Source: Dioszegia crocea
Lineage: Eukaryota > Basidiomycota > Tremellomycetes > Tremellales > Bulleribasidiaceae
Direction: 5' to 3'
Assembly (NCBI GenBank): GCA_001600615.1
Contig: BCKK01000006.1
Coordinates: 1,381,966-1,445,965 of the forward strand
Length of the DNA: 64,000 nucleotides
A program made the position numbers and the translations under genes. The notes under the pieces are model-generated. The model was not told where the DNA came from and did not search any database. It worked only from the letters and a program-made list of their open reading frames with translations. Shown one piece after another: positions 20,953-32,070 of this stretch (position 1 is its first letter; each line of letters begins with the position of its first letter).

Positions 20953-22579
20953 ATGAGAGCACACACTCGGCTCTTGGCCTCACATACCCCCAAGCAAACA
21001 CTCATCTTCCCCCTCCGACCCCCAGCGCCCCCCTCTGCCACATCAGAATCCTCAGCCCCGCCCGCTGCCCCTTCGCGCCCAGCCCCGACTTCATCGACCC
21101 CTACCCCTACCCCTACCCCGTCTCTCCTCCCTCGCCCCCGCCCAGACTACACCCGCATCCTTGCCGATCCCCCACATACCACCTCCAATCACTTTGCCCG
21201 CCGATCTGGCCTTTCACCCGAACACGTCGCGCACATCTCCCGATTACGCGAAACGCAACTATTGCTCTTGCGGAAACTTGAAACTGTGCGATCGAAGCAG
21301 AATGAGTTATCAAGTCTCATCAAGAATAAGCTTGGAGATACTGCCGAGTTTATCCGACAAGCCAAGAAGCTTAAAGTCAGAGTAGGGGATTATGAGAAGA
21401 ATCTAGGAGGGACGGAGGAAGAGCTTGTGGAGATGAGTTTGGCTTTACCCAATTTCACACACCCTTCAGTTCCCTTGGGTCCCGAAGAGAATGCGGTCGA
21501 GATAGATCGGTTCGGTCCCGATCCCACACCCGCCAATCCACACAGGGACCATCTTCGGATATGTACCCATTACGATCTTCTCGATCCGGAGGCATCGGCC
21601 ACTGCGACGGGCAGCTCCTGGCCCTACCTTCGGGGCGTGGCTGCATTGCTCGAAATGGCTTTGACGCAATACGCCGTGTCCATTGCAGTCAAACATGGCT
21701 TTACACCCGTTATACCCCCCGATATAATAAAGTCCGACATTGCAAGTCGATGCGGTTTCGCACCGCGTGATTCGGGCGGCGCGCAGCAGACCTACGCAAT
21801 AGCAGATTCGGCAGAGGGGCACGTCTTAGCTGGAACGGCGGAAATACCACTATCGGCATTATTTGCAAATAGGGTATTGGGACAATCGGCTTTACCTGCC
21901 AAAGTGGTTGGTGTGGGCCATGCGTTTCGGGCAGAAGCGGGTGCGAGGGGGGCAGAGACGAGGGGTTTATACAGAGTTCATCAATTCACTAAAGTTGAAT
22001 TGTTCTGCGTGACGGATGCGGAAGGAGGAGAAGGGATGATGGAGGGTATGAAGGATGTTCAGAGGGAAATAGCGGAAGGGCTGGGGTTGAGCGTTAGGGT
22101 GTTGGAGATGCCCACTGAAGAACTGGGCGCTTCGGCAGCTAGGAAATGGGATATGGAAGCGTGGATGCCAGGAAGGGGCAAGTGGGGAGAGGTACGTTTT
22201 CCCATTCTTCTCCCTTCTGGTCTTGTTGTCTATGGCTGATGGTCAGATATCCTCCCTGTCAAATTGTACAGACTATCAATCCCGCAGACTCCTAATCCGC
22301 CATCGCCCCACCTCCCAATCACTCCCAGGTCCCGATTTGTCCTCTTCGTCAGGGGCAGGCAACGATCCACTTCCCTTCGCACATACCCTTAATGGTACAG
22401 CGACCGCTATCCCCAGATTGATTATTGCGATATTGGAGAATGGGGTGAAGTTGGGTGAGGGGGGAGCAGTTGAGGGTTTGGAGTTGCCAGAGGTTTTGAA
22501 GAGGTTTTGGGTTGGTGGGGAGAGTGTTGGGGAGGGGAATAAGAGGGGGGTTATTGAGTGGAAGAGCGGGACGGCATAG
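20953..22579 (+). CDS. Seryl-tRNA synthetase, mitochondrial type
   Basis: Exons 20953-22191 and 22247-22579 (523 aa), intron 55 nt. The N-terminal 60 residues are basic and Pro-rich, fitting a mitochondrial targeting sequence. A coiled-coil arm of the tRNA-binding domain follows ([36 protein letters not shown]). The class II core has motif 1 around [17 protein letters not shown], motif 2 [20 protein letters not shown] and motif 3 in exon 2 ([19 protein letters not shown]). The intron lies right before [14 protein letters not shown], the family's EVSS-NC-D-QSRR block. The enzyme charges tRNA-Ser with serine; mitochondrial action is inferred from the leader and the family type (yeast DIA4-like). 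Confidence 0.92.
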
Positions 22580-23058
22580 GGCAGTGGAGGATGATACTGG
22601 TCTTGGGGCTCGGCGTTGGGCCGATCCACCGGTCAGGCGAGCCATCTGTGCATGTGCTATTGTGAAACCGTCACTGATCCCCTCAAAGACTCTTTTCACT
22701 CACTGATCCATTCACATACACTGACGTCGATCACTGAGCTCGATATGGTCGCACATTGAAGCAACATACATCTCAATGACGGGGGTCTAAAGAGCTGATA
22801 TGCGACTGCAACCAGTAAAAGACCGGATTCTGCGTTGCGTCCACCTCATGAGAATTTCAGTTCCGCTTCCGCCTTTGCCGTCGTCAACCGTTTAAGCTCC
22901 AAGTACTCTTTCCAGGTTACCGATGTCGACCAGCCCTTGAATGGCCCGTCGGTATCCCTCATAATGGTGCATGATGGGTAGAGACTGAGATACGACAGGT
23001 ATGCATCTCATCTTCATATCATCTCAACCCCCGCGGGCGGCTTCTCGCACCCTCCGCT
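22580..23058. other. Intergenic, no recognised gene
   Basis: This is the convergent 3' region of the synthetase and of the minus-strand gene ending at 23059. No open frame of interest. Confidence 0.5.
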
Positions 23059-23643
23059 CTACGCTCCCTCTGGACGCTCTCCCGCGTGCCAAGTCTGAGT
23101 TTCCCAATTGAACCATGAAGTCGTCTCGTCGCGCCACGAATCCGCTCCGCTGAGGTTCTGACGATGCAGCAACAGCGATGCCCTTCCACGTTCCTCAATG
23201 AACTTGGCGTCGTTGGCGCGACGAAGCTGTTGCGCCAGCTTTGCAACTTCCTCTTCCACTGCAGAGACGCTGCACTCATAGAACCCAGCCTCCGCGGAAG
23301 AGTTGATCCTCTCAGCCATCTGGCTCTCCATCTCAGCCGTAACCGCAGCGCTCAGGTCGGCGGAGAGCCCGCTGATGAGAAGCCTGGTGAGCATCGTCTG
23401 CGAGAAAGAGTGTGTGTCGAGATCGGGGGTATCGTATCTCACACATACGGCCGTACCTCCCGACGATGGATCCGTCTGATCCACGGCTTGGACGGCCGTG
23501 GGCTGCCCGAGTGTGAACAACAAGCGGTTTGAAGTCATGTCCGGCTGTTCCGTCTCCTCGGCCACGTCCTCTGTCCCCTCGACCGCACGTCTGCTCATGT
23601 ACGAGTCACAGACGATGGAAGGTCGTGTGACCTTTGTTTCCAT
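23059..23643 (-). CDS. Hypothetical protein, 194 aa
   Basis: Single open frame. ATG 23643 (METKV) is preferred over an upstream in-frame ATG at 23904 because the upstream part is Pro/Ser/Thr-rich and looks like untranslated leader. The protein has an acidic N-terminal region (EGTEDVAEETEQPD), a central helix-rich part (MLTRLLISGLSADLSAAVTA, SAVEEEVAKLAQQLRRAND) and a Trp-rich end (SWRDETTSWFNWETQTWHAG). No known domain is recognised. Two other small genes of similar style lie downstream on the same strand (29534-29965, 31007-31465), but I cannot align them convincingly. Confidence 0.5.
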   Translation of the reverse strand: METKVTRPSIVCDSYMSRRAVEGTEDVAEETEQPDMTSNRLLFTLGQPTAVQAVDQTDPSSGGTAVCVRYDTPDLDTHSFSQTMLTRLLISGLSADLSAAVTAEMESQMAERINSSAEAGFYECSVSAVEEEVAKLAQQLRRANDAKFIEERGRASLLLHRQNLSGADSWRDETTSWFNWETQTWHAGERPEGA

Positions 23644-24273
23644 TGTAAGAGTGATCTTGGGTAGAATGTGGTTTGTTGATCGAATGCGGGAAGAGTGGGA
23701 GAGCGGTGCGTATGGGAAAATGGACTGTTTGGGTGTGAAGGGTTCGGCGTATGTATGTTTGGTCGAGGCTTGAGTGGGCTGGGCAGGGAAGGGGATGCTG
23801 TATCTTGTGAGGTCAAGATTGGAGGGGAGTGGAAATGAGGGTACAATCAACGAGTACTTTCGGTGGGCAGTACGGGCACAGAGCTGGGGGCTGTGCCTCG
23901 ACATGCGTACGAGGCGGAGGCAACAGGAGCAGGTATCGAAAGGATCCTCCGACCCCCTGACTCTTGAAACAGGTACACGCGCATAAAGGACGTCGTAGAC
24001 CGGTGTAACCGTGCCAACAGTTCACTAAAGATGAGGTAGACGTGGATTGGGACCGGAACGCCGGAATGTGTATTGCCGGCCGGACCACCAAGTCATCCCA
24101 ATCCCCGCTGGAGTTGATCTATATTACATCAGTTTCCCACTCGACCTGTAGTATTGAGTAAAATCTCGATCAGCACCACTCATTCATGGGCGTAATTTGT
24201 GCATGATGTTTTGTGTTTTGTATGTAATCCCGAAAGTTCGATAAATGTCGCGCATTGACACAGACGGCTAAGC
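23644..24273. other. Intergenic, no recognised gene
   Basis: 5' region of the 23059-23643 gene and 3' region of the STRAP-like gene. The minus-strand frame upstream of 23643 is open but low complexity. Confidence 0.4.
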
Positions 24274-26124
24274 TTAGTCCTGGCTCTGCCATAGACCGTA
24301 AGACTTGCCGGGATTGGTCTGCCAAAGCCGCACCGTTCCTGAGGTATCAGCATTGTCCTTATCTCAAACAACAACCTCCGCACTCGTCTCTCAACGAAAA
24401 TCCAGTCGCTGAAGGCTGCCTCGGCCCCTTAAGCTCTTTCCGATCCCCTTCACCTCTTCCGTTCTACTCAGTTCCGTTCCGTTCCAACCCAATCCCATCT
24501 CATCTCCACCAGCCCCCCATCCTACCCTAGACCAAAACCAAAAACAAGACCCAATCAAACCCAAACCCAAACTCCAAAACTCACCATCCTCACTCCCACT
24601 AGCATAAACCTCCCCATCAGGACTATAACTCGCACACAGCACAGGCCCATGATGACCTTTATAAACTTCCTTCTCCGTCCCCGAATCTAAATCGTATACG
24701 CGCACCCAAGGATCGTTTGCTGAACCAGCCACAAACCGGTCGCGCAGGAATGGATGGAGGGACGCTGAGGTCGGTTGGTGGGTTAGGGGAATGGTCACTG
24801 GGGGGTGTTGTCTGAGGGATTATCAGCTTGTCTACCTCGGTTGAAATGATGAGAGTGTGAAGTTTGTGAGAGTGTGTTAATCAACTCACCGTAGTATATC
24901 CAAGAAATGCACGTTATTGCCTGCAGTCACGCTTAGCGTTCCGCCCCCGTGCGCTAGCTCCATACTCGTCACTGGATCCCCTAGGTCGAGCTTGGCCACC
25001 TGGGACAAGGTTCGTAGATCCCACCATCTGTTCAGTCAGCGCTAGATCGACAGTATATAAATTTCCTCAGACTATGTTCTCCTGGCACACAACACCGCCT
25101 TGGTCCCAATACTGATATAGTCCTTGACTAGATTTCCAGATCCAAGCACAAATCCCAATTGTTCCCCTTCTCACTATGATTCCACACTCCCTCTCTGCGG
25201 CCCACTCTCCAACGCAAGCCAGCCATCCCGTCCAGACCCCAAAGCCCAGCTTCATCCAAAACTCACCTCACAGTCCCATCTTCACTCGCACTAACCCCGA
25301 CCGCCCCACCCTGACTATCATCCCAAACCAAACTTCTAACCGTCCCATCACACGATTTCTCAGGATCAGATCCAAGTACCAGCGGATCGGCATCTGGTCT
25401 ATTAAGATCAAACAGTCGGATCTTCTTTTCATTCCCGCCCTGCCATCATCAGCATATACACTTCTTACGCCATCATCACACTCACCGTTAGTAGGTATTG
25501 TGGTTGTGCTTGTGGGTTTAAAGCCACTGTTCTGACTATATGTTTGTGTGCGAATGAATGTAATTCTTCACCGGAATTACAATCCCATATCTTCCTATAT
25601 CACGTCAGCTGAAATTTCGGTTAAGACGAGCACGAGAAGATGCAGCTCACGCAAAGTAATCAGCACCGCCCGTAGCACCCCTTGTCGTATCCAACGATAT
25701 CTTTGTAGACCACACAGCGCCTTTATGCCCTACATCGTCAGATGCGGTCTCCTCTCAACGTTGGGGCGCGTATCTCACCGATAAAGGTCCCTATCCAGTC
25801 TCCTAGCCAGCTCCGCAGCATAGGACTCCCGTCTTTACACGCCGAAATGAGCATATATGTCCCGTCATCCAGGCTGAACAAGTAAGCCTCAGTTCTCGAA
25901 GGGGGTATTCAGATCAGCCTAGGGCAGACTTACAGATTTGAAAATTGTAAGTGGACGACTGGACGGGTGTGGCCCGAACAGAGTAGAGGTTGGACACGAG
26001 GGTTGTTCCCCTGGGGTGCAGAGGATGAGCCTGACTGGCCATTCCCATTCGAGTTGCCATTGCCATTGCCGTTTGTTTCGCGTGGGAGGGGAGAGCGGGG
26101 TGGGTAGCCGTTGAGATAGCTCAT
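24274..26124 (-). CDS. STRAP-like WD40 repeat protein
   Basis: Eight exons, all joining in frame to 358 aa: 25934-26124, 25779-25873, 25651-25729, 25486-25594, 25267-25439, 24890-25027, 24585-24811, 24274-24338. A Gly/Asn/Ser-rich leader of about 40 residues precedes seven WD-type repeats. Family landmarks are LCSGHTRPVVHLQF, LISACKDGSPMLR, DWIGTFIGHKGAVWS, FAHKHIVRTVAL, GGNEKKIRLFDLNRP, YKGHHGPVLCASYSPDGEVY and the last exon GTVRLWQTNPGKSYGLWQ. This matches serine/threonine kinase receptor-associated protein (STRAP/Unrip), which in animals works with the SMN complex and other scaffolds; the fungal role is less defined. Introns 5 (239 nt) and 7 (246 nt) are far longer than the others. Confidence 0.9.
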
Positions 26125-26795
26125 TGTGGTGCGGTATGGGGAAGGATGAGGATGTGATAATGAGGTATGGTTATAGGTATGTAGGGTGATGATTGTATGG
26201 AGTGAGTGGAAGTCGTAAGAGAGACCGAAGATTGGATCAACGACCAATTATGTACTTGACGTTGAGTCGGAGGTCACCGAATGGCTACAGGCAGATGGAG
26301 CGATGGTTGATACCCTTCTAGAGAAGTCTGATCAATACTGAGCTGGGGGGAAGCAGGACAAAGCAGATTGACAACGCTTAGCGCTGGACAATGAGCGGTG
26401 TGGATGGGAGGGTCTAAGGTTTCGTACCCGGTCAAGGCGTCTGTGATTCGCTTCGAACGGGTGAAATTCGCCAGTGTAGCGGTATATCGTATCTCAGCTG
26501 TGGGCTGTAGCTGTGGTCGTAAAGTTGTATTATAAGCAAAGTCGAAGCAGAGAGCAAGTGTATGAGGTATGCGAAGCGCTGGAGAGATAGCGAGCGATAA
26601 CTAGGCGGAGTAAGCCGGTGCCACATTCCCCAAATCTCCTCATTCTCTCACCCAAACCATAACGCCGAAACGCCGCCCAGTCACTCCCTTGTCTTTCATC
26701 CATAACATCACTGTCTTTACCTCACACTTCTACCCATCCCCGACTTAACTGCCTGACGGCTCTGCAGCGTCCGACTCCGACTCCGTCTTTCCACG
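26125..26795. other. Divergent intergenic region between STRAP-like gene and SmD1
   Basis: Likely a shared divergent promoter region. No gene recognised; a short minus-strand frame at 26432-26626 has no features. Confidence 0.4.
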
Positions 26796-27753
26796 ATGAA
26801 GCTCGTCAGGTGAGTTGAAATCGAGCAAGGCCGCAAGGGGGAATGGAATTGGGATTAGGCGCGTGTGGTTGGGATGTCGTGAGGATGCGATCAGGCGGGA
26901 TCATGGTCGACCAAGGATGGCGATGAGCGAGAGAGAGGATGTAGAGCGGACAAAGAGCAGAAGGCGAATGGCGGGAAGGCGGAAGAAGAGGCAATGCGGA
27001 ATCCAGGTGGATTGTTGTCGAATTCGCATTATCTCGAATGGGACGGCTATGGGAAAGGCGCGCGGTCACACCGTTTGTGAACCACGGTCAGGGAGGATAT
27101 TGTGGAGCCGTCCCGCTTTACATTGCTTGGATCTGGCAAGGGCAGGCTGGCGGGAGGCGTCCAGACGGCAGGCAGGATGACCCGACTTGCAGCAGTTCCC
27201 AACCTACCTGAGCTGACACGATAGATTCTTGATGAAACTCAACAACGAGACGGTCACGATCGAGCTGAAGAATGGGTCCGCCGTACAGGGAACCATTACC
27301 TGTTAGTCACTTTCCAGCTGGAACTTATGGCCGAATGAAGAATGTGCGCTGACATACATTCCTTCTCAAATCCACATTCGGCTCTTTACTCTTGTCTGCC
27401 TCTCTATCCATGACCTACTTCCTCGTACCTACACGCCAACAGCCGTCGACCCACAAATGAACACACACCTAAAATCCGTCAAGCTCACACCCCGAGCCCA
27501 TCCCGGCCCACCCCTCTCCCTCGACTCAATAGCCATCCGCGGTAACAACATTCGGTACTTTATCCTCCCTGACTCTCTCCCTCTGGATACACTACTAGTG
27601 GACGACGCGCCACGTGCAAAGAAGCGGAAAGAGGGCGCAGCACCCAGAGGGGCGAGGGGAGGACGGGGCGCGCCGGGCGGACGAGGTGGACCGGGTGGAG
27701 GAAGGGGAGGTGGACGTGGAGGACCACCAAGGGGACGAGGAAGGGGATTCTGA
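26796..27753 (+). CDS. Small nuclear ribonucleoprotein Sm D1
   Basis: Three exons: 26796-26809 (MKLVR), 27225-27301, 27443-27753; 133 aa. The Sm1 motif is [20 protein letters not shown] with GTIT, and the Sm2 motif is [20 protein letters not shown]. The C-terminus is a Gly/Arg/Pro-rich tail ([17 protein letters not shown]...) as in SmD1, the site of arginine methylation in other species. It is a core ring component of spliceosomal snRNPs and acts in the nucleus. The first intron is 415 nt, very long for this window, and follows a 14-nt first exon. Confidence 0.95.
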
Positions 27754-27912
27754 GTGGTGTGATGATATTAAAATAAGTGTGTCTCTGTGGGCTCTGGCGA
27801 GCGTCGATGTATATGATAGAAAGCACCTGTGGAGGGACGGGATCAAAATTTCCGCCTAGAATGAGACCGATCGATTTGGCTCTGACACCTTGCATCTATC
27901 CATCCATCTACC

Positions 27913-29403
27913 ATGTCAGAAACTCAGCAGTGCACGCTCAAGGGCGTACAGACTTGGAGAGACACTTTGGCGTCGTTCCCTCCGCTCAAAAATGATTTGC
28001 TGCTCCGAGCAGCAGCGGGTGAGGAGACGGAGCGAGCTCCAGTGTGGGTCATGAGGCAGGCTGGACGGTATTTGCCTGGTGAGTTTGGTATGGGCGAGAA
28101 GGTTGGGCTTGTGGAGTGGTTGGAGGGAATCATGGTGTTGTCGATGAGAAGAAGAATGGGATCTAGGCTGGGAGACGGCCAGCGGTGCAGTTCAATCGAA
28201 ACTTTTCTGAGCTTGGACCTCCCATCTTACGAGCCATACCCTCTTTCCCCAATCCCGCCTGTACCCATCAGCGCCTTATAGCATCCTCCAAACCTGGCCA
28301 GCACTGTTCGCTGACACTATTCCCAGAATTCCTCGCCATCCGAAAAGACAACTCCTTTTTCAAATGCTGTCAAACCCCCTCTCTCGCCTCCGCTCTCACA
28401 CTCCAGCCAATCGATCGCTACCCCCGCCTAGACGCCTCCATCATCTTCTGCGACATCCTCGTCGTACCTCAAGCAATGGGCATGACAGTCCTTATGCAAC
28501 CTGAAAAGGGTCCCGTCTTCCCTGAACCCCTCGTTACTCCCGACGATATCCAAAAGCTCTCAACTCATGTCGATGTCGATAAAGAATTAGGCTATCTATT
28601 TGAGGCCATCACCCTTACGCGTAAAGGGCTGGATGGGCGCGTGCCGCTCATTGGGTTCTGTGGTGCCCCTTGGACACTTATGGCGTATATGGTTGAAGGA
28701 GGTGGAAGTAAGACGTTCGAAAAGAGTAAAGGGTGGTTGTATAGGTATCCTGAAGAAAGCAAGAAATTGCTTGAGCGGATTGCGAAGGTGTGTGGGGAAT
28801 TGTTGGTCGGTCAGGTATTGGCCGGTGCTCAGGTATGTCAATGTCCACCCTTTACCTTATAAGCTCTTTCCCTCTATCCTCTTCACTCAAACTTTCTACA
28901 ATCTGGAGTCAAGCTGATCCATCCAGCTCCTCCAAGTCTTTGACTCCTGGGCAGGCGAGTTGACACCACACCAATTCCAAACATTCGCCCTCCCCCCTCT
29001 CCTCTCCATCGCATCATACGTCAACTCAACCCTAAAATCCCTCGGGCACAAGGGCGTACCCATCACTCTCTTCCCTAAAGGCGTTCACTCTCCATCATCA
29101 CTGCGACTTCTCTCAGACCCGACGGAAACGGGCTACGCAACACTGGGATTAGACTGGCAAGTCGATCCCCAAGAAATAAGGGAGGTGGTTGGTGGCAAGG
29201 TGAATTTGCAAGGGAATTTCGATCCGGTGGTGCTGTATGGTGGTAAAGAGGGGATAGAGAGAGAAGTGGAGAGGATGTGTGAGCGGTGGAAGGGAGCTAA
29301 GGGAGGGTGGATTGCGAATTTGGGTCATGGGATTACACCTAATGTGAAGACGGAGGATATGGGGTGGTTTTTGGAGTGCGTTCATACTTATAGTAAGAGG
29401 TGA
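27913..29403 (+). CDS. Uroporphyrinogen decarboxylase (haem biosynthesis)
   Basis: Exons 27913-28078, 28327-28832, 28927-29403 (382 aa). Conserved blocks: [15 protein letters not shown] (substrate-binding Arg region, split by the 248-nt first intron), [90 protein letters not shown] and the C-terminal NLGHGITP. The length is typical of the family. The enzyme removes four acetate carboxyl groups from uroporphyrinogen III to give coproporphyrinogen III and is usually cytosolic. It is the equivalent of yeast HEM12; the start MSETQQ follows a short leader after SmD1. Confidence 0.95.
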
Positions 29404-29533
29404 AAAAGGGGGGTTATGCATACAGTGGGGAAATCTACGGACAGGTACGGATACGAGTACGGATGCAGTACGAAACCATGCTGGCTCCGAGGAGGGGGAA
29501 TACAAGAAAGCGCCTGCTGTGGGAGAGGCAAGT

Positions 29534-29965
29534 TCAGCTGGAACTTTGCCCAGGGTGGGTGCAGGTCACGGTGGTGTACTGCGGAGCTTTGTTCGCCTTG
29601 AAAGCATTCCACAGTCCCTGCAGGTATTGATGTTGCTCCGCGTCGCGACGCGTATACGTATCCGTCATCGCGTGGACGAGCGAAGCAGGACAGTGAAGTG
29701 TACGGCCCTGGCACCACGCAGTGAGAACCTCGTCCTGCTCACTGTGCCAATTGTCTCCGGCTGAGCTGGCTCTGAGCACCATGTTGAGGTCATCCGTAGC
29801 CTCAGAGAGGGCCCCTGAAGTGCCCTCTTCGACGGCGGTGGCGAGGTGCCCGACGCAGATAAGCGAGACACTCTTGTCGTCCTCAGTGAAATAGCACCCG
29901 GGCACATCATACTCGAGGTCGGTAGGTTTCACCGAAGCCAGGACGCATTGTCCTGCGCTGGGCAT
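29534..29965 (-). CDS. Hypothetical small protein, 143 aa
   Basis: ATG 29965 is chosen over the in-frame ATG 30214 because a TATATAA box lies at 30168-30162, so transcription should begin downstream of 30214. The protein shows YDVPGCYFTEDDKSVSLICVG, an acidic/Ala-rich middle (ATAVEEGTSGALSEATDDL) and DEVLTAWCQGRTLHCP, with four or five cysteines. No signal peptide or known domain is recognised. Its promoter layout, with the TATA box about 197 nt before the ATG, is shared with the gene at 31007-31465. Confidence 0.5.
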   Translation of the reverse strand: MPSAGQCVLASVKPTDLEYDVPGCYFTEDDKSVSLICVGHLATAVEEGTSGALSEATDDLNMVLRASSAGDNWHSEQDEVLTAWCQGRTLHCPASLVHAMTDTYTRRDAEQHQYLQGLWNAFKANKAPQYTTVTCTHPGQSSS

Positions 29966-30159
29966 CTTGAGCGAAGGGAGGATATCGGTGGGATGGTGAA
30001 AGTGGTAGAAAGACGATGTGCAGAGGGATGTACGTAGCTGTGATGGAGGCAGAGATGTGGATGTTGAAGGATGGAAGAGTACTGCTTGTTGAACGTGGAG
30101 TTTGGACGTTGGCTGAATAAGAGCTGAGTGGTTGGAGTCCTGAGGGCGTAGGGGTACGC

Positions 30160-30172
30160 TGTTATATAGAGC
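30160..30172 (-). promoter_or_regulatory. TATA box for the 29534-29965 gene
   Basis: Minus strand reads GCTCTATATAACAGC, a near-perfect TATATAA element about 197 nt upstream of ATG 29965. It sits inside the longer open frame that begins at 30214, arguing that the longer frame is not the real start. Confidence 0.55.
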
Positions 30173-30214
30173 TGAACCGGGGTTTGCGGACTTGAAGCTC
30201 GCCGAACGAGACAT

Positions 30215-31006
30215 GGGGCGGTGGAGATCTACACTCCGTCTCCCATTCCGTGACTGTCAGTAGATAAGGGAAGCACCACCGTGGGAAGCTGTGACACTGT
30301 CGCGCGATGTCGACATTGTCCAGCGCGCCTTCTTCGAAGGCTCGAGGATGGTTCTCCCCGGGCGGAGTGTCGACAGAGGCGGAGTAATAGCGCTGATCAC
30401 GGCACTCTTACGCCGCGAGACCACCCCGGGCTCAGAGATCTGCGTCCACCGACGACTGGAACGAGATCTACAGACAAAGGACGGGCTGCAACCTGAGGAG
30501 TGAAACCGATGGTGTGCGATGATGCGCGCGTCAGAGCCAAGCATCAGTGCGGGGCTGTGTTAGCTCTAGCTCACTGTTGGCCGACTCCGCCACTCCGACG
30601 CTGAAGTCGAGAGCGACACAGATCAGCCCAGGATTAAATGCACAGCCCCCGAGCACCAGAATCAAGGTAAAGGGAAGGGTCCCCTTGAGGAGGCCGCGAG
30701 ACTCACGGTGTACAGCTGGAGGAGGTAAGAGACAACCCCTGATCGGGGCTGTCCTTATCTGCTCAACTCCGAGATAAGCTAAGCTGACTTCAGACGCTGT
30801 CACGCTGTCAGCTCAGAGCAGGTTCTCCGGGCTCCTCGCGAAGCCGCGTTTCGGGTCAGTTCGGCCGATGAGGCGTTACCAATAAATCGCGGATCAGAAG
30901 TGATATGCGTATGTATAGCTAGGAAATACATGATCAGCTTGAACACATGTACACTGCTAGAGTCCTTCGCTGACCCCCGCCACCATCCCAGCTCTCCGTG
31001 TATCAC
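30215..31006. other. Intergenic between two small minus-strand genes
   Basis: Overlapping short open frames on both strands (30257-30544 -, 30531-30803 -, 30547-30777 +) have no recognisable features. The base composition is GC-rich near 30300-30480. Confidence 0.4.
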
Positions 31007-31465
31007 TCAAGCACCCCCCTCCGGCTTGCAGAGAGCGAACCGAGTCATCTCCTTGTCTGACGCTGGCAGCACCGAGAGTTCACTGTAAGTCACCCTTCCG
31101 GATTCCCCAGGCGCACTCACCCCGTCCTCGTCCGTACGAGGCAACGACCACAGTCCCCGGCCTCGAATGAATTCCTGAACCCAGCTGACCAGAACAGAAT
31201 CTTCCGCCAACCCAGGGCCCAAGCCGGCCTCAGATTCACCTTGGTCCACCTCCTTCCTCAACACCTGCGCCGCAAGCCGCCGCTCTCGCTCTCCAGGATC
31301 GGCGTATCCTTCAAGTAGGCGAGCTCGGAGTTTGCCAATACGATGTGCGGTCTGAGATTCTTGGTCCGAGGTTGTATTCGCACTGATTGTCGGTTGTGGG
31401 TGGATAGCTAGGCTGTTACCGGTAGCTTTGACGTAGAGTGTGAGTGGGCAGAGCATGATTGACAT
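31007..31465 (-). CDS. Hypothetical small protein, 152 aa
   Basis: ATG 31465 (MSIMLCPL) is the first ATG; the open frame upstream begins only with a TTG. Features are RIGKLRARLLEGYADPGERE, RRLAAQVLRKEVDQGESEAG, VLVSWVQEFIRGRGLWSLPR and a Ser/Gly-rich acidic end. No known domain. A TATATAA box at 31660-31654 lies about 195 nt upstream, almost the same spacing as for the 29965 gene. Confidence 0.5.
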   Translation of the reverse strand: MSIMLCPLTLYVKATGNSLAIHPQPTISANTTSDQESQTAHRIGKLRARLLEGYADPGERERRLAAQVLRKEVDQGESEAGLGPGLAEDSVLVSWVQEFIRGRGLWSLPRTDEDGVSAPGESGRVTYSELSVLPASDKEMTRFALCKPEGGA

Positions 31466-31651
31466 TGTGATGAGGCGTGTTGCGGGTGAGTGGGCCGCTT
31501 GATGGTGGGGTTGGGTAGACAATGCGAGGCTTTGACGGTAGGATGGGCAGAGATACAGTTGAGTGCCCGAAGAGGAACGGCAGGTAGGGTGAGTCTGGAG
31601 TGTAAGGCAGTTTAGCCTATACGGAACGGGAAAAGTTTAGAATTTGAGCTT

Positions 31652-31662
31652 ACTTATATACG
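31652..31662 (-). promoter_or_regulatory. TATA box for the 31007-31465 gene
   Basis: Minus strand reads CCGTATATAAGTAAG; the core TATATAA is at 31660-31654. Confidence 0.5.
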
Positions 31663-32070
31663 GCTCGCAGTCTATCCGGCAAACATGTTAGCCGCAACCG
31701 CCTCTCTCCCGGTTCTTTTCTGAAAGGATATTCGAGTCGTCGTCTCCTTATCTCAGGGGTGTCATATACGAAACCAAGCCAACTGCATTCGTCCCTTTGA
31801 CTGCGGATCTGATCGACCTTATCAGAAGTAAGTGTGCGTAAGCTTCTCCGATTCTGAGCGAGCGGGTCCGATCGTTCGTGGGTTACGAGACTCTTCAATC
31901 TTGATCGCAACATGCGAGGCTGATCCGCAGTCCACTTAATGGGACGGCCCGTAACAGACGCCTCAAGCCTACCTAGGCAAGCCTTTGTCTGCCTCTCGGC
32001 ACTCCTCGAATCGCGCACTGGGATCCAAATACATCTGACTCTGTACTCGGTTGTGAGGCATATGCTGAAT
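31663..32070. other. Intergenic, no recognised gene
   Basis: 3' region of the Kgd4-like gene and upstream of the 31465 promoter. A minus-strand open frame (31650-32114) overlaps the Kgd4 last exon in another frame and is not supported. Confidence 0.4.

Noticed and set aside
23164..23532. Plus-strand 122-codon frame
   Set aside because: Shadow of the minus-strand hypothetical gene 23059-23643.
26810..27180. 121-codon frame inside the SmD1 first intron
   Set aside because: Lies in an intron with standard ends; basic composition and no features, so considered non-coding.
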